DNA of 64,000 bases, from assembly GCF_904848665.1 (NCBI RefSeq), contig NZ_CAJHCQ010000008.1:1-64000 (forward strand), given 5' to 3'. This DNA is from Paraburkholderia hiiakae (GTDB lineage Bacteria; Pseudomonadota; Gammaproteobacteria; Burkholderiales; Burkholderiaceae). Each line of letters starts with the position of its first letter. Position 1 is the stretch's first letter. Position numbers and translations under genes: made by a program. Of the stretch, positions 17,801 through 26,296 are shown in pieces. The notes beneath the pieces are model-generated. The model was not told the origin of the DNA. It did not search any database and was given only the letters and a program-made list of their open reading frames with translations.

Positions 17801-19240
17801 ATGTCCAGCCTGCCAATCGGTGCGACGCGCGCGTCGCGTCGAGACGATGCCGCCGCGCCCGCCAGTGCGGCCGAGATCAACGCGCGCATTGATCGCCTGC
17901 CGGCCACGCGCGCCATCTGGACGCTCGTGCTCCTGCTTTCGATGGGCGGTTGGTTCGAGTTCTACGATCTGTTCTTTACGGCCTATGTCGGCCCGGGCCT
18001 CGTGAAAAGTGGTCTCTACTCGACCACCACGGCTTCGTTCTTCGGCTTCTCGGGGCTCGGCGCATTCGTGGCGGCGTCGTTCGCGGGGCTCTTCATCGGC
18101 ACGTTCTGCCTGACCGGTCTTGCCGATCGCTATGGCCGCCGCACCCTGTTCACGGCCTCGCTGCTCTGGTACTCGGTTGCGACCTGCATCATGGCGCTGC
18201 AGACGAGCGCGCCCGGCATCAACCTGTGGCGGCTCATCGCCGGCATTGGGGTGGGCGTCGAACTCGTCACCATCGACACCTACGTGAGCGAACTCGTGCC
18301 CAAGCACATGCGCGGCCGCGCGTTCGCGTTCGTGCATCTCGTGCAGTACACGGCCGTGCCGGCCGTCGCGTTGCTCGCGTGGTGGTTCGTGCCGCGCGCG
18401 CCGCTCGGCTTCGACGGCTGGCGCTGGGTCGTGATGTTCGGCGCGTTCGGTGCGCTCATCGCCTGGGCGATCCGCCGCCGCGTGCCCGAGAGCGCACGCT
18501 GGCTCGCGCAGCGCGGCCGAACCGAGGAAGCCGCGCGCATTCTCGCCAGGCTCGAAGCGAAGATCGAGGCGCAGCATGGGCGCCTGCTGCCCGCGCCTGT
18601 TGTGGAATCGGCCGGCGCGCAAACCGTCACCCAAACGCGTTTCGCCGAGATCTGGCAACCGCCGTATCGCCGCCGCACCATCACGCTGCTCGTCTTCAAC
18701 CTGTTTCAGGCGATCGGCTTCTATGGCTTTGCGTCGTGGGTGCCGACGCTGCTCGTTTCCAAAGGCGTCACGGTCACGCACAGCCTGCTCTACTCGTTCG
18801 TGATCGCCGCCTCGAATCCGTTCGGCCCGCTGCTCGGCATGGTCATTGCCGACCGCATCGAGCGCAAGACGCTCGTCGTGCTCTCCGCGCTCGCTATCGC
18901 CGTGTGCGGCACGCTGTTCGCCATGCAGACGTCCGCCGCCATGCTCATGTTCCTCGGCGTCCTGATCACGCTCGGCGGCACGCTGCTCTCCGTCGGCTAT
19001 CACGCGTACCAGGTCGAGCTGTTCCCGACTCGCATGCGCGCCACGGCCGTTGGCTTCGTCTATTCGATGTCGCGTCTTTCCGCGATGTTCTCCGGTTTCA
19101 TGATCGCGTTCGCGCTACGTCACTTCGGCGTGCCAGGCGTTTTCGCGCTGATCACCGGCGCGATGATCGTCGTGATGGCGGCTATCGGCATCTTTGGGCC
19201 GCGCACGAAGAATCGCGCGCTCGACGACATCTCTCACTAA
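17801..19240 (+). CDS. MFS transporter (sugar porter / organic acid symporter type)
   Basis: 479 residues from ATG 17801, with CAGGAGAG upstream. About twelve membrane spans, with the MFS signature GLADRYGRRTLFTASLLWYS in the loop after TM2 and the repeated RIPESARWLAQRGR-type motif (RRVPESARWLAQRGRTEEAA) before the central loop. The overall type is that of NiaP and aromatic/organic acid proton symporters. It is the first gene of an operon with a CoA-transferase (24-base gap) and a citryl-CoA-lyase-like enzyme, so the cargo is probably the acid that those two enzymes activate and cleave. Confidence 0.88.
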   Translation: MSSLPIGATRASRRDDAAAPASAAEINARIDRLPATRAIWTLVLLLSMGGWFEFYDLFFTAYVGPGLVKSGLYSTTTASFFGFSGLGAFVAASFAGLFIGTFCLTGLADRYGRRTLFTASLLWYSVATCIMALQTSAPGINLWRLIAGIGVGVELVTIDTYVSELVPKHMRGRAFAFVHLVQYTAVPAVALLAWWFVPRAPLGFDGWRWVVMFGAFGALIAWAIRRRVPESARWLAQRGRTEEAARILARLEAKIEAQHGRLLPAPVVESAGAQTVTQTRFAEIWQPPYRRRTITLLVFNLFQAIGFYGFASWVPTLLVSKGVTVTHSLLYSFVIAASNPFGPLLGMVIADRIERKTLVVLSALAIAVCGTLFAMQTSAAMLMFLGVLITLGGTLLSVGYHAYQVELFPTRMRATAVGFVYSMSRLSAMFSGFMIAFALRHFGVPGVFALITGAMIVVMAAIGIFGPRTKNRALDDISH

Positions 19241-19264
19241 TCTTTTGAATACGAGGCTGCAATC

Positions 19265-20461
19265 ATGCTCCCGTTAGCCGGCGTGCGCGTCCTGGATCTG
19301 TCGAATGTGCTCGCGGGTCCGTTCTGCGCCTATCAACTCGCGCTCTTCGGCGCCGAAGTCACCAAGGTCGAGCATCCTGAAGGCGGCGACCTTGCCCGGC
19401 GCCTGGGCGCCGACAAGGACGCCGCGGCGCGCAATATGGGCGCGTCGTTCGTGGCCGTGAACGCGGGCAAACGCTCGATCACGCTGAACCTGAAAGACCC
19501 GCGCGGCCAAGCCATTTTGCTGGATCTGGTGCGCAACGCCGACGTGCTCGTCGAAAATTTCCGGCCCGGCGTGATGGACCGCCTCGAACTCGGCTACGAT
19601 CAGTTATCCAAAGTGAATCCGGCGCTGGTCTACTGTTCGATTTCTGGTTTTGGCGACGAAGGCGAGCTGTCGCGCCGCCCTGCTTACGACCAGATCATTC
19701 AGGGCATGTCCGGCGTGATGAGCGTGACGGGGGACGCGCAGAGCGCGCCGCTGCGCGTGGGCTATCCCGTTTCCGATACGGTGGGCGGCCTCACCGCTGC
19801 GTTCGGCATTTGCGCGGCGCTCGTCGACGCGCGCACGAGCGGCCGCGGGCGGCGGCTCGACGTTTCGATGCTCGAAGCCACGCTCGCGACCATGGGCTGG
19901 GTCGTGTCGAACTACCTGAACGCAGGCGTCGAGCCCGCGCCGATGGGTAACGAGAATTTCACGGCCGCGCCTTCGGGCACGTTCCGCACCGGCGCGGGCC
20001 TCCTCAATATCGCTGCGAACGAAACGCGCCAGTTCGAAAGCCTGTGTGAGGTGATCGGCCGCCCCGACCTGCCGCGCGACGACCGTTTTTGCGCGCGCCA
20101 TACGCGCAAGCAGTACCGCGAAGCGCTCAAGGCCGAGATCGAAACCGCGCTCGCAGCCGACAGCGCGGCAAACTGGGAAACGCGCCTGCTCGAGCGCGGC
20201 GTTCCGGTGGGCCGGGTGCTCTCGGTGCCCGAAATCCTCGCGCATCCGCATCTGGCCGAACGGCGTTTCATACGCGAGTTCGAGGCGGCAGAGGGCGAAG
20301 CGGCACAGCGCGTGACACGCGCGGGCCTGCGCCTCGCCGATGCCGACGCCGCACCCGCCACCCCGGCACCGACGCTTGGCGCGCACACGCGCGAAACGCT
20401 TGCACAACTCGGCTACGAGGCCGCCCAAATCGACGCACTGCACCACGACGGAGTGATCTGA
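19265..20461 (+). CDS. CaiB/BaiF family CoA-transferase
   Basis: 398 residues from ATG 19265 (MLPLAGVRVLDLSNVLAGPF), the normal family length. It has the GAEVTKVEHPEGGDLAR motif, NAGKRSITLNLKDPRGQ, VLVENFRPGVMDRLELGYD and the segment PAYDQIIQGMSGVMSVTG. The aspartate in the last segment is the likely acyl-enzyme residue of this family. It lacks the GHD signature of the racemase branch, so true CoA transfer between acids is expected. It sits 3 bases before the citryl-CoA-lyase-like gene. The combination suggests that it makes the CoA ester that the next enzyme cleaves, much as succinyl-CoA:malate CoA-transferase does for malyl-CoA lyase. Confidence 0.9.
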   Translation: MLPLAGVRVLDLSNVLAGPFCAYQLALFGAEVTKVEHPEGGDLARRLGADKDAAARNMGASFVAVNAGKRSITLNLKDPRGQAILLDLVRNADVLVENFRPGVMDRLELGYDQLSKVNPALVYCSISGFGDEGELSRRPAYDQIIQGMSGVMSVTGDAQSAPLRVGYPVSDTVGGLTAAFGICAALVDARTSGRGRRLDVSMLEATLATMGWVVSNYLNAGVEPAPMGNENFTAAPSGTFRTGAGLLNIAANETRQFESLCEVIGRPDLPRDDRFCARHTRKQYREALKAEIETALAADSAANWETRLLERGVPVGRVLSVPEILAHPHLAERRFIREFEAAEGEAAQRVTRAGLRLADADAAPATPAPTLGAHTRETLAQLGYEAAQIDALHHDGVI

Positions 20462-20464
20462 ACC

Positions 20465-21307
20465 ATGTCGACGACGAACACAACCACGCCCGATCTCGCC
20501 GCCCTGTGCGCCGACTACTGGAGCACCTCGATCACCGACATCCATCCGGGCTCGATCAAGGTGCGCGGCTATCCGATCCAGGAACTGATCGGCAACGTGA
20601 GTTTCCCGCAGATGATCTGGCTGATGCTGCGCGGCGAACTGCCCGGTGACGAAGAGGCCACGCTGCTCGAAGCCGCGCTCGTGGCCTCGGTCGATCACGG
20701 GCCACATGCGCCTTCGATCGCGATCTCGCGCATGGCCACGAGTTGTGGCCTTCCGATCAACGGCGCCATGGCGTCGGCGCTCAACGCGCTCGACGACGTG
20801 CACGGCGGCGCAGGCCAGCAGGCGGTCGAGCTCTATGCCGACATCGCCGCGCGCATCGTGGCGGGTAGTCCGTTCGAAGCAGCGGTCGAGGCAGGCGTGG
20901 ACGAGTTCATCGCCGCTCATGGCAAATATCTGCCCGGGTTCGGCCATCGCTTTCATCCCGTCGATCCGCGCGCTGGGCGGCTGCTCGCGCTCGTCGATGC
21001 GCGCGTGGCGTCCGGCACGATCAAGGGCCGCTACGCGGCGATTGCGCGCGGCATCGAGGCTTTGCTGAAAAAACGCAAGGACCGGCCCGTGCCGATGAAT
21101 ATCGACGGCGTAACGGCGGTGATTTACGCGGAGCTGGGATTCGCGCCCGAACTGGCGCGCGGCGTATTCTGCCTCTCTCGCGCGGTGGGCATTCTCGCGC
21201 ATGCGTGGGAGCAACGCGGACGCGGCGAGCGTAACAAGGGACCCATGCCGCGCCAGATTCCTTATGCCTACACCGGCGCGCCGGAGCGGCATCTGGAGCA
21301 GTCCTGA
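20465..21307 (+). CDS. Citryl-CoA lyase-like protein (citrate synthase fold)
   Basis: 280 residues from ATG 20465, shorter than true citrate synthases (about 430), as expected for citryl-CoA lyases. The three catalytic positions of the citrate synthase fold are recognisable: His in DVHGGAGQQ, His in LPGFGHRFHPVDPR and Asp in NIDGVTAVIYAELGF. The reaction expected of the family is cleavage of citryl-CoA to acetyl-CoA and oxaloacetate. With a CoA-transferase and a carrier in the same operon, a related 3-hydroxy-3-carboxy acyl-CoA is also possible. It ends convergently with the IclR gene, 80 bases away. Confidence 0.85.
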   Translation: MSTTNTTTPDLAALCADYWSTSITDIHPGSIKVRGYPIQELIGNVSFPQMIWLMLRGELPGDEEATLLEAALVASVDHGPHAPSIAISRMATSCGLPINGAMASALNALDDVHGGAGQQAVELYADIAARIVAGSPFEAAVEAGVDEFIAAHGKYLPGFGHRFHPVDPRAGRLLALVDARVASGTIKGRYAAIARGIEALLKKRKDRPVPMNIDGVTAVIYAELGFAPELARGVFCLSRAVGILAHAWEQRGRGERNKGPMPRQIPYAYTGAPERHLEQS

Positions 21308-21387
21308 TCAACATGCTGTGAAAGAGACCGCTTGTAGCTTGAAAACGGCGGTTACGCCCGCAGTGCTCCCACTAGCTGGGCGTTGAC

Positions 21388-22158
21388 TCAGGCGTCCTCG
21401 CGTGCGCGCGCAGCGTGCACGCGTTGGGCGGCGCGCAGCGCGCGCGAGTCGCCGCCGAGCGCGTCGGTCGCGCGTACCGCGCAATCGAACAGTGCATCGA
21501 GGTGGCGCTCGACGAACGCCCCATCGATGCGCGAACTCGGTCCGGCGAGCGTGAGCACGCCACGCAACGCGTCGTGAACGCCGAACACAGGCATGGAAAC
21601 GCCCGCGGTCTCGCGGTCGCGTTCACCAATCGATATGCAGTAGAAGTCGTGCCGAATGCTCTCGAACGGCTCGCCCGGCTCGCCGCTGAACGCGAGCAAT
21701 GCGCGGCCGCCCGAGCCGCTTTCGAGCGGCAATACGTCGCCCTCGCGCACGTGGTGGCGTACCACATGGTGTGAGTCGACACGATGCAGGCACACGCGCA
21801 CGGCGTTATCGCGCACGTAGAACGAAACGCTCTCCCCACTCGCGGCGGCCAGCTCACGCATGAGCGGCAACAGAATGTCGCCCATGTTGAGGCCGCGCTG
21901 ATAGAGCGCGCCCAGCGCGAACGTGGCAGGGCCGAGCTGATAGCGTCCGTCGTCGAGGCGCAGCAGCAGGCGATGCTGAATCAGCGCGCCGGCTAGCCGC
22001 AGCAGCGTACTTTTATAAAGGCCTGTGCGCGCCGCGAGTTCGGCGAGCGTGAGCGCGCTATCTCCGGGTCGAAACGCGAACAGGATGGCACACGCGCGGT
22101 CGATGACGGCGACGCCTTCTTCTTTCTTGACCGTACCAGCCGGGTCTTGCGCGGGCAT
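21388..22158 (-). CDS. IclR family transcriptional regulator
   Basis: 256 residues. N-terminal winged helix-turn-helix (LTLAELAARTGLYKSTLLRL, about residues 36-55) and C-terminal IclR effector domain (ESVSFYVRDNAVRVCLHRVD, then GSGGRALLAF, ETAGVSMPVFG). It is convergent with the CoA-transferase/lyase operon and is the obvious candidate regulator of it. It also lies 109 bases downstream of the LacI gene in the same direction, so read-through from the sugar operon is possible. Confidence 0.9.
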   Translation of the reverse strand: MPAQDPAGTVKKEEGVAVIDRACAILFAFRPGDSALTLAELAARTGLYKSTLLRLAGALIQHRLLLRLDDGRYQLGPATFALGALYQRGLNMGDILLPLMRELAAASGESVSFYVRDNAVRVCLHRVDSHHVVRHHVREGDVLPLESGSGGRALLAFSGEPGEPFESIRHDFYCISIGERDRETAGVSMPVFGVHDALRGVLTLAGPSSRIDGAFVERHLDALFDCAVRATDALGGDSRALRAAQRVHAARAREDA

Positions 22159-22267
22159 GAATGGAAAAGGTGGGGATGGGGAATGCGTTCGATTTTACGC
22201 GACTTGGCGCCGCCCCGGAGCGGCTCCCTACCCTCGCCCTCACCGCTCGTCGTTCCGCGCGCGGGCG

Positions 22268-23314
22268 TTACTTCGCCTGCGCCACCGAATCGCGCAACGT
22301 CACGCTTACCGGGAAGGTGCGCTCGATCGGCCACTGCGTGCCGTAGCACTGGTTGATGAGCCAGCGCACCGCGTTACGCGTGAGCTCGGCGGTGGGAATG
22401 TGCACCGAGGTCAGCGCCGGCGCCATGTAGGCCGCTGAATAATCGTCGTCGTAACCGATCACGGAGACGTCGTGGGGCACGCGCAACCCGGCCTGCTGCA
22501 GGCGCGCGAGCGCGCTCATGGCCATCGTGTCGTTCGCGCAGAAGAGCCCGGTGAAGCGATGTTTGCGCTCGAGGAGCGTGCCGACCGCCACGTAGCCACC
22601 TTCGGGCGAGAAGTCCGACACGATATGCGGCACGGTCCTGCGCTCGATGCCGTGGCGCGCCAGCTCCGCGAAAAAGCCATGCAAACGCGCCGCATTGTCC
22701 GACGACGTGGACGGGCCGCCGATTACCGCAAGCTCGCGATGGCCGTGTTCGATGAGCGTGCGGGCAGCCATCTCACCACCGTGAAAGTGATCGGCGCAGA
22801 ACGATGCTTCGGGCAACTGATCGAATGCGCGGTTCAGGAAGGCCATGCGCGGGTGCATGGCGTGCAACATCTGCAGGTCGTCGTCGTACAGATCGTGGCT
22901 GATGACCACCACGCCGTCGCAGTCTCGCCCTATCAGGAAGCGCACGGCCTCGATGGCCTGCTCGCGTGGCGACGCCTCGCCGCAACCCGTGGCCACCACC
23001 ACGTGGCGCCGCACGGCGCGCAACTGCGTGTCCGTTTCCTTGAGGATGGTTCCGTAGTACGAGCCGAAAAACGTTGGGACGAAAATGCCGATGATGCCGA
23101 GCGACTTCGTGGCCATTGCCCGGCCGATGGACGAAGGCCGGAAATTGAGCTGCTCGATCGCGGCCTGCACGCGCGCGGCCGCCTCCGCCGACACCGGACC
23201 GTTGCCCGATATCGCCCGCGAAGCCGTTGAAAGGCCCACGCCAGCCAGCGCCGCCACGTCTTTCAGGGTCGCCACGTTCCTGGTCTCTCTCTCTTTGCTA
23301 GTTACGTCCATCAA
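22268..23314 (-). CDS. LacI family transcriptional regulator of the gts/beta-glucosidase operon
   Basis: 348 residues (start at ATG 23314 or 23311). The LacI helix-turn-helix ATLKDVAALAGVGLSTASRA is at about residues 15-34, followed by the hinge (NFRPSSIGRAMATKSLGIIG) and a periplasmic-binding-protein-like sugar domain ending in VSVIGYDDDYSAAYMAPALT. The start overlaps the stop of the ABC ATPase gene (ATGA), so it is the last gene of the carbohydrate operon. Palindromes at 29216-29245, upstream of the first gene of that group, have the central GC dyad typical of LacI-family sites. Confidence 0.9.
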   Translation of the reverse strand: MMDVTSKERETRNVATLKDVAALAGVGLSTASRAISGNGPVSAEAAARVQAAIEQLNFRPSSIGRAMATKSLGIIGIFVPTFFGSYYGTILKETDTQLRAVRRHVVVATGCGEASPREQAIEAVRFLIGRDCDGVVVISHDLYDDDLQMLHAMHPRMAFLNRAFDQLPEASFCADHFHGGEMAARTLIEHGHRELAVIGGPSTSSDNAARLHGFFAELARHGIERRTVPHIVSDFSPEGGYVAVGTLLERKHRFTGLFCANDTMAMSALARLQQAGLRVPHDVSVIGYDDDYSAAYMAPALTSVHIPTAELTRNAVRWLINQCYGTQWPIERTFPVSVTLRDSVAQAK

Positions 23315-24408
23315 ATCCGCGCGCCGGTTTCTTCGTCAAACAGCGAAACATGCGCACCGTCGATGGAGAACGGTACCGCCGCCCCGCTTGCGAGCGGCGT
23401 CTTGTCCTGATCGATCGACGCGATCTGCCCCCCCTGATGCTCGATCCACAGTACACGATGATTGCCCATGGGCTCCACGAGCGTCAAGCGCCCTTCCCAC
23501 GCGACATCGTGCGGGCGCACGGCACCGGCCGCGCGCACGTCCTCCGGGCGCACGCCGAGCACGCACGCGCGCGTTGGATCGGGCGTGCCCTTGAACGGGT
23601 AAGCCGAAACATCCACGTCGAGGGCCGGCCCGCGAAAGCGCAGCCGGCCTTCGTCGGCTTCGAGCCTGCCATGCAGCAGGTTCATCGGGGGCGCGCCGAG
23701 AAAGGTCGCCACGAACAGGTTCTCGGGGCGCGCGTAGACTTCGGCCGGCGTGCCGAACTGCTGGATCGCCCCGCCCTTCATCACCGCCATGCGCGTGGCG
23801 AGCGTCATCGCCTCGACCTGGTCATGCGTCACGTAGATCATCGTCGCGCCGAGGTGCTGGTGCAACTGCTTCAGCTCGCGGCGCAACTCGGTGCGCAACT
23901 TGGCGTCGAGATTCGAGAGCGGCTCGTCGAACAGGAACACGTCTGCCTCGCGCACGAGCGCGCGCCCGATCGCCACGCGCTGGCGCTGGCCGCCCGAGAG
24001 CTGCGCGGGTTTGCGCGCAAGCAGCGGCCCGAGTTGCAGCATGTCGGCGGCGCGCTTCACGCGGCGCTCGATCTCCGCCTTCGGCGTGCCGTTGATACGG
24101 AGTGCGAACGAGAGATTGCGCTCCACGTTCATGGTCGGATAGAGCGCGTATGACTGGAACACGAGCGCCACGCCCCGATCCTTCGGGTCGGCCCATGTCA
24201 TGTCCTCGCCGCCGATTTCGATGCTGCCGTCGGTCACATCGACGAGGCCCGCGATGCTGTGCAGCAAGGTGGACTTGCCGCAGCCCGACGGCCCGAGCAG
24301 CACGACGAACTCGCCTGCGCGCACGTCGAGATCGAGTTCGTCGATCACCGTGTTCGCCCCGAGGTCGATGCGCAGATTGCGTACGGAAACATTCGTGAGA
24401 TTGCCCAT
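23311..24408 (-). CDS. Carbohydrate ABC transporter ATP-binding protein (UgpC/MalK type)
   Basis: 365 residues. Walker A GPSGCGKST (39-47), Q-loop FQSYALYPTM, signature LSGGQRQ (137-143), Walker B VFLFDEPLSNLD (about 157-168) and the H-loop YVTHDQVEAMTLA. The C-terminal regulatory OB-fold of the MalK group includes RACVLGVRPEDV. It energises the two permeases encoded just upstream (10-base gap). Proteins of this type often serve more than one sugar importer. Confidence 0.93.
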   Translation of the reverse strand: MGNLTNVSVRNLRIDLGANTVIDELDLDVRAGEFVVLLGPSGCGKSTLLHSIAGLVDVTDGSIEIGGEDMTWADPKDRGVALVFQSYALYPTMNVERNLSFALRINGTPKAEIERRVKRAADMLQLGPLLARKPAQLSGGQRQRVAIGRALVREADVFLFDEPLSNLDAKLRTELRRELKQLHQHLGATMIYVTHDQVEAMTLATRMAVMKGGAIQQFGTPAEVYARPENLFVATFLGAPPMNLLHGRLEADEGRLRFRGPALDVDVSAYPFKGTPDPTRACVLGVRPEDVRAAGAVRPHDVAWEGRLTLVEPMGNHRVLWIEHQGGQIASIDQDKTPLASGAAVPFSIDGAHVSLFDEETGARI

Positions 24409-24417
24409 GCCCTGCTC

Positions 24418-25347
24418 CTAGCCTTTCACCGCGCCTGAGGCGATGCCGCGCACGAACCAGCGCCCGGAAATGAAATAGATCGCGAGCGGCACGGCCGACG
24501 TGAGAATCGTCGCGGCCATGTTGACGTTGTAGACACGCTCGCCGGTCGTCGTGTTGATGATGTTGTTCAGTTGAACCGTCATCGGCAGATTCTTCGTGCC
24601 CGCGAACACGAGGCCGAGAATGTAGTCGTTCCAGATACCGGTGACCTGCATGATGATCGCCACGACGATGATGGGCACCGACATGGGCAGCATGAGCTGC
24701 AAGAAAATGCGCCAGAACCCGCCGCCGTCGATGCGCGCGGCCTTGAACAGCTCCTGCGGCAAAGACGCATAGTAGTTGCGGAACAAGAGCGTCATGACCG
24801 GCATGCCGAAGATCGTGTGAATCACCACGATGCCCGGCAGTGAGCTGAAGAGATGCATGAAGGCCAGCACACGCACGAGCGGGTACACCATCACCTGCAC
24901 GGGAATGAAGGCGCCCGCGAGCAGGATGCCGAACAGCACGCCCGCGCCGCGCGGCCGCCAGAACGACAGTGCGTAGCCGTTCACCGCTCCCACGGCGATC
25001 GAGAACACCGTGCTCGGCACGACGATACGCACCGAATTCCAGAAGCCCACGCGAATGCCGTCGCAGTCGAGGCCCGTGCATGCCGAGGACCACGCATCGC
25101 GCCACGGCGCGAGTGTGAAATGCACCGGCAGTGCCAGCAGATGACCGAGGCGGATCTCGACCATCGGCTTCACCGAGGTCACGAGCATCACATAGAGCGG
25201 CAGCAGGAAGAACAGCGCCGCGGTGAACAGAAACGCATACACGCCGAGGCGCGCGGGCGTGAAGCGGCTGCGCGGCTTGCGCCGCTTTTGCGCCGCACGC
25301 GGTTGAGCCGGTGCGGGACGCAGCGAATCGGCCACAGGCGTGCTCAT
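24418..25347 (-). CDS. gtsC: Carbohydrate ABC transporter permease (MalG/GtsC type)
   Basis: 309 residues with six predicted spans and the EAA loop ELFKAARIDGGGFWRIFLQL, which docks on the ATPase. The N-terminus is basic and Pro/Ala-rich (about 30 residues) before TM1. The start ATG 25347 overlaps the stop of the preceding permease gene. The similarity in order and sequence style is to the glucose/mannose gtsABCD system of pseudomonads. The symbol rests on gene order and family resemblance. Confidence 0.88.
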   Translation of the reverse strand: MSTPVADSLRPAPAQPRAAQKRRKPRSRFTPARLGVYAFLFTAALFFLLPLYVMLVTSVKPMVEIRLGHLLALPVHFTLAPWRDAWSSACTGLDCDGIRVGFWNSVRIVVPSTVFSIAVGAVNGYALSFWRPRGAGVLFGILLAGAFIPVQVMVYPLVRVLAFMHLFSSLPGIVVIHTIFGMPVMTLLFRNYYASLPQELFKAARIDGGGFWRIFLQLMLPMSVPIIVVAIIMQVTGIWNDYILGLVFAGTKNLPMTVQLNNIINTTTGERVYNVNMAATILTSAVPLAIYFISGRWFVRGIASGAVKG

Positions 25348-26288
25348 GCGCGGTCTCCTTTGAGCGCTGCGCGGCTGCGCGCGTAGAAGAACGGCGCAAG
25401 AATCGCGAGCACGGTGGCGAGCAGCACGATCGACGCGGCCGAAGCGAGGCCGATGTTCGCGCGATTGAACAGGTAATCCATGATGAATTTCGCGGGCACC
25501 TCGCTCGCGGTGCCGGGGCCGCCCTGGGTCATCGCGACCACGGCGTCGTAGAGCTTCACGACCATCACGAAGAGCAGCACGAACGCGGTGGAGAGCGAGG
25601 TTTTAAGCATCGGCACGACGATGCTCGCATACACGCGCCAGCGCGGAATGCCGTCGAGGCGCGCGGCCTTCCAGATCTCGTCGTCGATGCCGCGCAGCCC
25701 CGCGAGCAGGAGCGCCATCACGAGGCCCGAGGCCTGCCACACCGTGGCGATCACGAGCGTGTAGATCGCAAAGCGCTGCGTGACGATCCAGTCGAAGCGC
25801 GCATGCTCGAAGCCCATTTGCTGCAATACGGCCTGCACGCCGAGTTCAGGATTGAGGATCCACTGCCACACAAGACCCGTTGCGACGAACGACATCGCAT
25901 AGGGATAGAGAAACACCGTGCGTAGCGCGCCTTCCGCCACGACGCGCTGGTCGATGAAGATCGCGAGCAGAAGCCCGATCACGAGGCACGCCGCGATGAA
26001 GCACGCGCCGTAGATCACGAGATTCTGCAGCGACAGGATCCAGCGGTCATTCTGGAAGAGCCGCACGTACTGCGTCACGCCCGCGAAGGTGTTGGTGGGC
26101 AGCGAGCGCGAGAAGCTGAGCGAGACGCGCGCTGTAAACAACATCGTGCCCAGATACGCGAACAGGACCGTCGCCGCCATGGGCGCGAGCGCGATCCAGG
26201 CGGCGAGCGAGATTCGCCGCCGCACGGGGCGAACGCTACGCGTTTGCCCCGCTTGACGTTTGGCAGGGTGCAGCTTGGCGGCGTACAT
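25344..26288 (-). CDS. gtsB: Carbohydrate ABC transporter permease (MalF/GtsB type)
   Basis: 314 residues. A basic N-terminus, then about six membrane spans and the EAA motif EIWKAARLDGIPRWRVYASI near residue 220. Together with GtsC it forms the membrane channel of the importer. It begins 8 bases after the binding-protein stop and its own stop overlaps the next start (ATGA), so the genes are tightly coupled. Confidence 0.88.
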   Translation of the reverse strand: MYAAKLHPAKRQAGQTRSVRPVRRRISLAAWIALAPMAATVLFAYLGTMLFTARVSLSFSRSLPTNTFAGVTQYVRLFQNDRWILSLQNLVIYGACFIAACLVIGLLLAIFIDQRVVAEGALRTVFLYPYAMSFVATGLVWQWILNPELGVQAVLQQMGFEHARFDWIVTQRFAIYTLVIATVWQASGLVMALLLAGLRGIDDEIWKAARLDGIPRWRVYASIVVPMLKTSLSTAFVLLFVMVVKLYDAVVAMTQGGPGTASEVPAKFIMDYLFNRANIGLASAASIVLLATVLAILAPFFYARSRAALKGDRA

Positions 26289-26296
26289 GGTTGCGC

